Of a stretch of 5,689 nucleotides of DNA, positions 1 to 5,489 are shown one piece after another. Under the pieces are notes generated by a model. The model made no database searches. It was not told the origin of the DNA and saw nothing but the letters and a program-made list of their open reading frames with translations. The stretch spans positions 27,632-33,320 of the forward strand of contig DDYJ01000171.1 in assembly GCA_002347905.1 (NCBI GenBank), given 5' to 3'. Position 1 is the first letter of the stretch, and each line of letters starts with the position of its first letter. Position numbers and translations under genes: made by a program. The DNA is from Comamonadaceae bacterium UBA2237 (GTDB taxonomy: Bacteria; Pseudomonadota; Gammaproteobacteria; Burkholderiales; Burkholderiaceae_C).

Positions 1-567
1 CTCGGCTTCAAATCTGCCAATGCAGCGGAAGAACACCTCCAAGCCCTGGCCCGTAAGGGTGCCATCGAACTAGTAAGTGGCACTTCACGCGGTATTCGTC
101 TCAAGTCTTTCAACCGAACACAGCAGTCAACCAGTTTTACAGAACAGTGGTCCGAAAAAATGAGCAAGTTCCAGCAAAGCATGCTTTTACCCTTGATTGG
201 CCGAGTCGCCGCTGGCTCCCCCATCTTGGCGCAAGAACACGTCGATCAGAGTTACGTCATTCAAAGCAGCCTGTTTGACCGCAAGGCCGACTACCTCTTG
301 CGTGTGCGCGGCATGTCCATGCGAGACGCCGGAATCATGGATGGCGACTTGCTTGCCGTTCAATCCACACGCGAGGCCAAAAACGGCCAAATCGTAGTGG
401 CCCGTTTGGGAGACGACGTCACTGTCAAAAGGTTTGAACGCAAATCCGACCGCATAGAGCTACATGCGGAAAACCCAGACTTCAAAACCATCATCGTGCA
501 AAACGACGAGCCATTCGAAATCGAAGGCTTGGCCGTTGGTCTTATTCGTAACAATTTCCTGATGTAA
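1..567 (+). CDS. lexA: LexA repressor, 5'-truncated by window edge
   Basis: SOS-response repressor that self-cleaves when stimulated by RecA-ssDNA filaments. The reading frame is open from base 1 and gives 188 visible residues. The first ([13 protein letters not shown]) match E. coli LexA from about residue 35, recalled from memory, so about 34 residues of the winged helix-turn-helix are missing upstream. Visible residues 1-34 end the DNA-binding domain (SRGIRL). A linker follows, then the S24 peptidase domain: cleavage pair A71-G72 (GRVAAG), nucleophile S106 (GMSM) and general base K143 (VTVKRF). Spacings G72-S106 (34) and S106-K143 (37) equal those of E. coli. The linker is about 21 residues longer than in E. 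coli, consistent with a total near 222. The ATG at 160 lies inside the linker and is not the gene start. The lexA promoter and its SOS box lie outside the window. Confidence 0.97.
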   Translation, partial: LGFKSANAAEEHLQALARKGAIELVSGTSRGIRLKSFNRTQQSTSFTEQWSEKMSKFQQSMLLPLIGRVAAGSPILAQEHVDQSYVIQSSLFDRKADYLLRVRGMSMRDAGIMDGDLLAVQSTREAKNGQIVVARLGDDVTVKRFERKSDRIELHAENPDFKTIIVQNDEPFEIEGLAVGLIRNNFLM

Positions 568-572
568 AGAGA
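566..572 (+). promoter_or_regulatory. Ribosome binding site of the small gene after lexA
   Basis: The purine run AAGAGAG overlaps the lexA stop codon and leaves 7 bases before the ATG at 580. This is good spacing, supports that start, and makes translational coupling with lexA likely. Confidence 0.6.
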
Positions 573-579
573 GCACCCT

Positions 580-825
580 ATGAACATTGCTTTGTTTAGC
601 GCTTACCGCTTACTTAACCCCCTCAACTCTGCTGTCCACAGTTTTATGCCTGCCCAAGCCATGCAAAGTGTCCCCGCACTTACAACACCTATTCCCCTTC
701 GCGTTGCCCGCGTGATGGAAGCCCAGCAAAACAGGCAAAACGCTGGCCGTATGGTGATCTCTGGCCGCATGGCCGATGTCTGCGCCGAACTAGACCGCTT
801 GGCTGAAATCGAAAACAGGCACTAA
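580..825 (+). CDS. Small conserved-looking protein, lexA operon partner, function unknown
   Basis: An 81-residue protein starting 12 bases after the lexA stop with a well-placed ribosome binding site, so it is almost certainly read from the lexA transcript. The N-terminal half (about 1-45) is rich in Ala, Leu and Pro with no convincing signal peptide or membrane helix. The C-terminal part (about 52-78) is polar and looks helical, with the core RMVISGRMADVCAELDRLAE at 57-76. I associate that core with small hypothetical proteins of Comamonadaceae, from memory only. It holds one Cys (68) and no catalytic motif I can name. Its position suggests induction in the SOS response. Other bacteria place a division inhibitor (SulA-type) or mutagenesis genes after lexA, but I see no sequence likeness to those. 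That it is a real gene is likely; its role is unknown. Confidence 0.8.
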   Translation: MNIALFSAYRLLNPLNSAVHSFMPAQAMQSVPALTTPIPLRVARVMEAQQNRQNAGRMVISGRMADVCAELDRLAEIENRH

Positions 826-827
826 GA

Positions 828-847
828 CCTTGCCCCAAGTGGCAAGG
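828..847 (+). other. Perfect 7-bp inverted repeat between the lexA unit and the dehydrogenase gene
   Basis: CCTTGCC (828-834), a 6-base loop CCAAGT (835-840), then the exact complement GGCAAGG (841-847). It begins 2 bases after the stop codon of the small gene and ends 12 bases before the ATG at 860. No T-run follows, so it is not a classic intrinsic terminator. It could be a weak or factor-assisted terminator, an mRNA 3'-end stabiliser, or a hairpin limiting access to the next gene's translation start. Confidence 0.5.
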
Positions 848-859
848 CACAATGAGGGG

Positions 860-1867
860 ATGAACATAGTCATCCTTGACGATTACCAAGACGTCGTCCG
901 AAAACTTAGTTGCGCCAACAAGTTAGAAGCCTATCCTGCCAAGGTTTACACCAACACCATCAAAGGGGTTGGTCAGTTATCAGTCCGACTCAAAGACGCT
1001 GAAATCTTGGTGCTTATCCGTGAACGCACGCATATCTCGCGCCAACTGATCGAGAAACTTCCCAAGCTCAAAATGATCTCGCAGACAGGCAAGATCGGAA
1101 GCCACGTAGATGTAACCGCCTGTTCGGAACGCGGCATTGTGGTGGCAGAGGGCGCTGGCTCTCCTGTTGCGCCTGCTGAGATGACATGGGCCTTGATCAT
1201 GGCTGCCATGCGCCGTTTACCCCAGTACATCAACAACTTGAAGCATGGCGCCTGGCAACAATCTGGCTTGAAATCGAGCGCCATGCCCACCAACTTTGCC
1301 TTGGGCCAAGTCTTGAAAGGCAAAACCTTAGGCATTTGGGGTTACGGAAAAATTGGCCAACTCTTAGCCAGTTACGGTAAAGCATTTGGGATGCGGGTTT
1401 TGCTTTGGGGCAGTGAAGCTTCGCGCGCTTTAGCAGTCGAACACGGATTTGAAGCGGCGGAAAGCAGAGAAGCTTTTTTTCACCAGTCCGACATCGTGAC
1501 ATTGCACCTTCGTTTGAACGATGCCACTCGGGGCATCGTCACCTTGGAAGACCTGCAGTTCATGAAAACCACCTCCCTGCTTGTCAACACATCGCGCGCT
1601 GAATTGATCGCACCTGACGCATTAATTTCAGGCCTCAACCGCGGGCGCCCTGGCATGGCTGCGATCGATGTCTTTGAAAGCGAACCCATACTGCAAGGCC
1701 ATGCTCTTTTGCGATTAGAAAACTGTATCTGCACGCCTCACATCGGCTATGTAGAACAAGAAAGCTATGAGTTGTACTTTGGCACCGCGTTTGACAACGT
1801 GGTGAACTTCATCAAGGGCACCCCTACAAATATCGTCAATCCTGGCGCATTGCAAGTCCGCAGATAA
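860..1867 (+). CDS. D-2-hydroxyacid dehydrogenase family protein (NAD(P)-dependent)
   Basis: A cytoplasmic oxidoreductase of 335 residues, predicted to interconvert a D-2-hydroxyacid and its 2-keto acid; substrate unknown. The catalytic domain is split around a Rossmann domain (about 100-290). Cofactor loop is G161-Y-G163-KI-G166. Catalytic Arg is R246 (NTSRAEL), Glu is E275 (FESEP) and His is H294 (TPHIG); the R-to-E spacing of 29 equals that of E. coli SerA. The end of the second Rossmann strand reads LLWGSEASR (181-189), without the acidic residue usual in NAD-specific members. I chose ATG 860 because the protein then begins MNIVILDDYQ, typical of the family. An in-frame TTG at 830 and GTG at 839 would add 10 or 7 residues but lie within the hairpin and lack a binding site. 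The purine run GAGGGG directly touches the ATG, too close for ideal initiation. Its length is normal. The transporter gene follows 6 bases later. Confidence 0.9.
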   Translation: MNIVILDDYQDVVRKLSCANKLEAYPAKVYTNTIKGVGQLSVRLKDAEILVLIRERTHISRQLIEKLPKLKMISQTGKIGSHVDVTACSERGIVVAEGAGSPVAPAEMTWALIMAAMRRLPQYINNLKHGAWQQSGLKSSAMPTNFALGQVLKGKTLGIWGYGKIGQLLASYGKAFGMRVLLWGSEASRALAVEHGFEAAESREAFFHQSDIVTLHLRLNDATRGIVTLEDLQFMKTTSLLVNTSRAELIAPDALISGLNRGRPGMAAIDVFESEPILQGHALLRLENCICTPHIGYVEQESYELYFGTAFDNVVNFIKGTPTNIVNPGALQVRR

Positions 1868-1873
1868 CAATAG

Positions 1874-3040
1874 ATGCCCCGTCTCTCGCCTGCGCTGTTG
1901 TGGTGTCTGCTGTTTGGTAACGCCGTCATTGGTTTTGGCGTGCTGATGGTCCCAGGCTCGCTCAACGACATCAGCCACAACCTTAACGTCAGTATTTCAA
2001 CAGCTGGCGGCTTGATAACCGCCGGCTCTATTCTGATGTGCTTAAGCGCACCAGTTTTTGCCTCTGTACTGGGCACCTATGACAGACGCAAGTTACTAGC
2101 ACTAGTCATGCTTTGGTATGGGTTGATGCATGCTGTGTGCTTGGTCATACCCGATTTCGAGCATATTTTGTGGTTTCGAGTCATTGCCATGGTGGCACCC
2201 GCCATCTTCACGCCCCAAGCGGCTGCTTGCATTGGCCAATTAGCCGACCCGCAAGCGCGGGGCCGTGCCATCACTTTTATCTTTTTAGGTTGGTCTATTT
2301 CTTCCGTGGTCGGCATGCCCATCGCTGCTTGGCTCAGTGAAGTCTATGGTTGGCGCAGCGTATTTGGATTGTTATCGGTTTTGTCTGTGATCAGTGCGGC
2401 TTGGGTGTGGGGGGTTCTTCCAAGCAAAATAGCGCCTCCCGTCATGACCATGTCCGCTTGGCGAGAAACATTCAGCACCAAACCAGTGGTACTCACGTTG
2501 CTAGTCACCGTCATCAGTGCAAGCGGCCAATTTTTTCTAACGGCCTACTTTGCGCCCTATTTCAAACTCACGCTGTTAACCTCGCCTGAGCAACTGGGTT
2601 TGTTACTGGGTTGGTTTGGTGCCTGCGGGTTATTTGGAAATGTGATGTTGTCTCGCCATGTGGACCGATTTGGCGCAGACAAAGCGGTCACCTTTAGCTT
2701 GTTGCTCATCTCCATCAGCATGGTAGGGTGGTCTCTGGCCAGTAATTTTTACTTGGCGTTTTTAGTACTGACCCCTTGGGGATTAGGCATGTTTGCCAGT
2801 AACTCTGCGCAACAAGCACGGTTGATCCACATTGAACCCAAGCTCTCCGCAGGCTCCGTCGCACTCAACACCTCTTCCATGTATTTGGGTCAAGCCGTAG
2901 GCTCTGCCGGTGGTGGCTGGTTGATCGCCCAAGGACATATGGACCAATTGCATTGGTTTGCCTTTGGCGGTGTTGTATTGGCGATTGCCACCAGCCTTTT
3001 GGCGGGGCGTGCTACCCGTCGATTTAAAAAATTTCAATAA
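1874..3040 (+). CDS. Major facilitator superfamily transporter, 12 transmembrane helices (DHA1/AraJ-like)
   Basis: An inner-membrane secondary transporter of 388 residues, probably proton-coupled. Hydrophobic segments fall near 8-28, 44-66, 74-92, 97-118, 133-153, 163-183, 206-230, 241-260, 270-288, 293-313, 333-352 and 360-378. The superfamily motif A appears as GTYDRRK (67-73) in the loop between helices 2 and 3. A degenerate second copy, SRHVDRFGADK (260-270), lies at the equivalent place in the second half. YGWRSVF (158-164) after helix 5 is the motif common in drug/sugar efflux members. The tail RATRRFKKFQ is basic, fitting a cytoplasmic C-terminus. The gene lies 6 bases after the dehydrogenase stop, so the two are probably co-transcribed. 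There is no clear ribosome binding site before ATG 1874, but starting later would remove helix 1. Substrate and direction cannot be told; export of a small metabolite or uptake of a hydroxy acid are both possible. Confidence 0.9.
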   Translation: MPRLSPALLWCLLFGNAVIGFGVLMVPGSLNDISHNLNVSISTAGGLITAGSILMCLSAPVFASVLGTYDRRKLLALVMLWYGLMHAVCLVIPDFEHILWFRVIAMVAPAIFTPQAAACIGQLADPQARGRAITFIFLGWSISSVVGMPIAAWLSEVYGWRSVFGLLSVLSVISAAWVWGVLPSKIAPPVMTMSAWRETFSTKPVVLTLLVTVISASGQFFLTAYFAPYFKLTLLTSPEQLGLLLGWFGACGLFGNVMLSRHVDRFGADKAVTFSLLLISISMVGWSLASNFYLAFLVLTPWGLGMFASNSAQQARLIHIEPKLSAGSVALNTSSMYLGQAVGSAGGGWLIAQGHMDQLHWFAFGGVVLAIATSLLAGRATRRFKKFQ

Positions 3041-3087
3041 GACAGAAACAGGCTAAATCTAAAGAAATCAGCCAAAAACTGCTCAGC

Positions 3088-3093
3088 GATAAT
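3088..3093 (+). promoter_or_regulatory. Possible -10 element just upstream of the hydroxyacyl-CoA dehydrogenase gene
   Basis: GATAAT matches the sigma-70 -10 consensus at five of six positions and ends 6 bases before ATG 3100. No recognisable -35 hexamer lies 16-18 bases upstream. Transcription from it would begin at or near the ATG itself, giving a leaderless message. This is a weak call; the 59-base gap (3041-3099) holds no terminator that I can see. Confidence 0.2.
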
Positions 3094-3099
3094 TGCTTT

Positions 3100-4620
3100 A
3101 TGGATCCTATTTTTAAAACTGTTGGCGTTGTGGGCACTGGCGCCATGGGTCAAGGAATCGCCCAAATCGCAGCCCAAGCTGGTAGTGTGGTCAAGCTCTA
3201 TGACTTGCAGGCCGAAGCCGTTGCAAAAGCCGACAAGAATATTCAACAGCAGTGGGACAGACTTCTAGAAAAAAACCGCTTCACTACTGGGCAAGTCACG
3301 CAATTCAAAGCCAATCTTCAAAGTGCCGGCCAATTAAGCGAATTGAGCGATTGCGATTTGGTGATTGAGGCGATTGTTGAACGCCTAGATATCAAGAAGT
3401 CTTTCTTTGCTGAACTAGAGCAATTGGTGCGCCCCACTGCCGTTTTGGTCACCAACACCTCCTCTCTTTCAGTCACAGCGATCGCGTCTGCACTTAAGCG
3501 CCCTGATCAATTTGCGGGTTACCACTTTTTCAACCCCGTCCCACTGATGAAAGTGGTAGAAGTCATTGCAGGTCTTAAAACCAACGCTGCCGTTTGCACA
3601 GCGCTGAGTGACTATGCCAAACAAATGGGTCACAAAGCAGTCGTCGCCCAAGATACACCAGGGTTCATCGTGAACCATGCTGGTCGAGGTTACGGCACAG
3701 AGGCCTTGCGTATCGTGTCTGAAGGCATCGCAGACTTTGCCACTATCGACCGCATCTTGAAAGACCAAGCTGGCTTCAAACTCGGGCCTTTTGAGCTCAT
3801 GGATTTAACAGCCTTGGATGTTTCACATCCAGTGATGGAATCCATTTACCAGCAGTACTACGAAGAACCGCGCTACCGTCCAAGCGTCATCACAGCGCAA
3901 CGCTTAGCGGGCGGCGTCCTTGGCAAAAAAGTGGGCGATGGTTTCTACAAGTATGTAAACGGTACTGCCCAAGTACCTGCTGAACCGCCAGTCCCCGAAG
4001 TTCACAAAATGCCCCCAGTCTGGGTATCGACCCGGGCGGTCCGTCGCGCAGAACTTTTGCAGTTACTCAAAGATTTAGGCGCCAAGATTGAAACTGGCGC
4101 ATCTCCGTCTGCGCAAGCCCTATCCATCGTGGCACCATTAGGCTTTGACGTCACCACCGTCGCCATCGTGGAACGTCTGGACCCAGCGCGCACCATTGGC
4201 ATTGATTTCTTAATCGACGACAAATTGACCAAGCGCCGCGTGCTTGCCACCAACCCTGCCACGCGGGTCGATATGCGCGAAGCAGCACATGCATTGTTTG
4301 CCCGCGACGGTAAGGCCGTCAGCATGATTCGCGACAGTGGCGGGTTCGTCACCCAGCGCGTTGTTGCCAATATCGTCAATATCGCCTGCGATATTTGCCA
4401 ACAAGGGATTTGTAGCCCACAAGATTTAGAGTCTGCAGTGACCTTGGGCTTGGGCTACCCCATGGGTCCTCTGGCGATGGGTGATTTGTACGGCCCCACC
4501 GAAATTTTGGAAGTTCTATTCAATGTGCAAACCGTCTACGGAGACCCACGTTATCGCCCCAGCCCGTGGCTGCGCCGACGCGGAGCCATCGGTTTGAGTC
4601 TGACCCATGTCGAGCAATAA
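3100..4620 (+). CDS. 3-hydroxyacyl-CoA dehydrogenase, PaaH/PaaC-type architecture
   Basis: A cytoplasmic enzyme of 506 residues, predicted to oxidise a 3-hydroxyacyl-CoA to the 3-ketoacyl-CoA with NAD+. The Rossmann domain (about 6-185) has G12-T-G14-AM-G17 and D35 at the end of strand 2, which fits NAD. Active-site residues by alignment from memory with human HADH are S121 (NTSS), H142 (HFFNP), E154 (VVEVI) and N192 (GFIVN); spacings H-E 12 and H-N 50 agree. A first C-terminal helical domain (about 187-286) is followed by a middle segment (about 305-410) resembling the reduced Rossmann-like domain of PaaH-type enzymes, then a second helical domain (about 412-500). This is longer than the roughly 280-310 residues of single-domain enzymes. 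PaaH/PaaC acts on 3-hydroxyadipyl-CoA in phenylacetate breakdown, but NHAGRGYGTEA (192-202) differs from what I recall of classical PaaH, so no symbol is given. No Shine-Dalgarno sequence precedes ATG 3100. The next gene abuts the stop codon. Confidence 0.93.
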   Translation: MDPIFKTVGVVGTGAMGQGIAQIAAQAGSVVKLYDLQAEAVAKADKNIQQQWDRLLEKNRFTTGQVTQFKANLQSAGQLSELSDCDLVIEAIVERLDIKKSFFAELEQLVRPTAVLVTNTSSLSVTAIASALKRPDQFAGYHFFNPVPLMKVVEVIAGLKTNAAVCTALSDYAKQMGHKAVVAQDTPGFIVNHAGRGYGTEALRIVSEGIADFATIDRILKDQAGFKLGPFELMDLTALDVSHPVMESIYQQYYEEPRYRPSVITAQRLAGGVLGKKVGDGFYKYVNGTAQVPAEPPVPEVHKMPPVWVSTRAVRRAELLQLLKDLGAKIETGASPSAQALSIVAPLGFDVTTVAIVERLDPARTIGIDFLIDDKLTKRRVLATNPATRVDMREAAHALFARDGKAVSMIRDSGGFVTQRVVANIVNIACDICQQGICSPQDLESAVTLGLGYPMGPLAMGDLYGPTEILEVLFNVQTVYGDPRYRPSPWLRRRGAIGLSLTHVEQ

Positions 4621-5400
4621 ATGACTGGGCAACTTAAAAGCGCTGTACACGGTCAAACTTTGGTGTTGACCCTTTCCAACCCTTCGCTTCGCAATGCTTT
4701 AGGGCCCGAGATGTATATCGCTGGCATCGAAGCATTGAATGCCGCTGAAAGCAACCCTGAAATTCGCAGCGTCATCATCACGGGTGAAGGCGCGCACTTT
4801 TGCGCAGGCGGAAATCTACAGCGCTTATTGGCAAACCGCGAACTACCCAAAGAAATTCAAGCGCAGAGTATCGATGGACTGCATACTTGGATGGAAGCCA
4901 TTCACACATTTCCTAAGCCCGTCATTGCTGCGGTAGAGGGTGCGGCGGCAGGCGCTGGATTTTCATTGGTGCTGATGTGCGACCTCGTCGTGGCAGCCAG
5001 AGACAGTATTTTTGTTATGGCCTACAGCAGCATCGCTTTGTCGCCCGACGGCGGTGGTAGCTGGAACTTATCGCAAACATTGCCTCGTCAATTGGCAGCG
5101 GAACTCATGCTGCTAGGAGAACGAATCACCGCTGAACGTCTTCACGCACTGGGTAGCATTAACCGATTAGTGGAGTCTGGAACCGCCCTAACACAGGCAC
5201 TAGATTTAGCTGAGCGTATCAACGCACGCGCGCCTAACGCCATGCAAAGCATCAAAGAGTTAATCAATGATGCAGCAAACCAAAATCTGCATTTGCATTT
5301 GGCGCAAGAGCGAGATAACTTTGTGAATAACTTACACCACCCTAACGCGGGCATTGGCATTTCTGCATTTTTGAATAAAGAAAACCCCATTTACAAATAA
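4621..5400 (+). CDS. Enoyl-CoA hydratase/isomerase family protein, PaaG-like
   Basis: A crotonase-fold enzyme of 259 residues acting on an acyl-CoA in the cytoplasm. Oxyanion-hole elements are FCAGGNL (60-66) and AAAGAGF (108-114). Aligned by eye with rat mitochondrial hydratase, its two catalytic glutamates correspond here to S115 and Y135, so plain hydration is doubtful. D143 in SPDGGGSW (141-148) falls in the motif carrying the catalytic aspartate of PaaG and related enoyl-CoA isomerases. FVMAYS (131-136) and the ending GISAFLNKENP also echo E. coli PaaG. Likely reactions are isomerisation of a ring-opened or unsaturated acyl-CoA; related database entries may be called enoyl-CoA hydratase or oxepin-CoA hydrolase. 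The ATG directly follows the TAA of the dehydrogenase gene, with GAG 6 bases upstream, which implies translational coupling and shared substrate flow. Length is normal and the frame intact. Confidence 0.9.
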   Translation: MTGQLKSAVHGQTLVLTLSNPSLRNALGPEMYIAGIEALNAAESNPEIRSVIITGEGAHFCAGGNLQRLLANRELPKEIQAQSIDGLHTWMEAIHTFPKPVIAAVEGAAAGAGFSLVLMCDLVVAARDSIFVMAYSSIALSPDGGGSWNLSQTLPRQLAAELMLLGERITAERLHALGSINRLVESGTALTQALDLAERINARAPNAMQSIKELINDAANQNLHLHLAQERDNFVNNLHHPNAGIGISAFLNKENPIYK

Positions 5401-5409
5401 GCGTCCCCC

Positions 5410-5419
5410 GTGTTAACAC
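5410..5419 (+). other. 10-bp perfect palindrome GTGTTAACAC
   Basis: A perfect self-complementary decamer 9 bases after the stop of the PaaG-like gene and about 70 bases before the next start. It could be an operator half-pair for a dimeric regulator, possibly the downstream Crp/Fnr-type protein, or may be chance. It does not match the usual CRP or FNR consensus. Confidence 0.2.
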
Positions 5420-5424
5420 TAAGG

Positions 5425-5455
5425 TGTCGTCAAGCAAGAGGTCTCCCTTGCGACA
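5425..5455 (+). terminator. Imperfect hairpin, possible terminator after the CoA-enzyme genes
   Basis: TGTCG-t-CAAG (5425-5434) pairs with CTTG-CGACA (5447-5455), a 9-bp stem with a single bulged T at 5430. An alternative shorter fold pairs GCAAG with CTTGC (5434-5451). The bases after it (ATTTAT) are A/T-rich but not a true T-run. It is the best terminator candidate between the two units; Rho-dependent ending is equally possible. Confidence 0.35.
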
Positions 5456-5489
5456 ATTTATCAACTTGAGGTCACACACAAGACAGGCT

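Noticed and set aside
160..567. LexA starting at the internal ATG, giving a protease-only protein
   Set aside because: The frame is open upstream and encodes recognisable LexA DNA-binding domain sequence; the ATG lies in the linker with no ribosome binding site.
830..859. Upstream TTG (830) or GTG (839) start for the D-2-hydroxyacid dehydrogenase
   Set aside because: Both lie within the hairpin and lack a binding site, and the added residues do not resemble the family N-terminus, which fits ATG 860.
568..900. SOS box (CTGT-N8-ACAG) controlling a gene inside the window
   Set aside because: I scanned by eye and found no match; CTGTCCACAG within the small gene has the two halves too close together. 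The functional box should lie upstream of lexA, outside the window.
973..1335. Minus-strand open frame of 120 codons opposite the D-2-hydroxyacid dehydrogenase gene
   Set aside because: Antisense to conserved coding sequence, with a composition typical of a shadow frame and no motif.
3021..3073. Terminator after the transporter gene
   Set aside because: The A/T-rich end of the gene and the short GGCT/AGCC pairing do not form a convincing stem followed by a T-run.
4002..4379. Minus-strand open frame of 125 codons inside the hydroxyacyl-CoA dehydrogenase gene
   Set aside because: It lies wholly opposite a well-supported gene, and its protein shows no recognisable domain, so it is a frame shadow.
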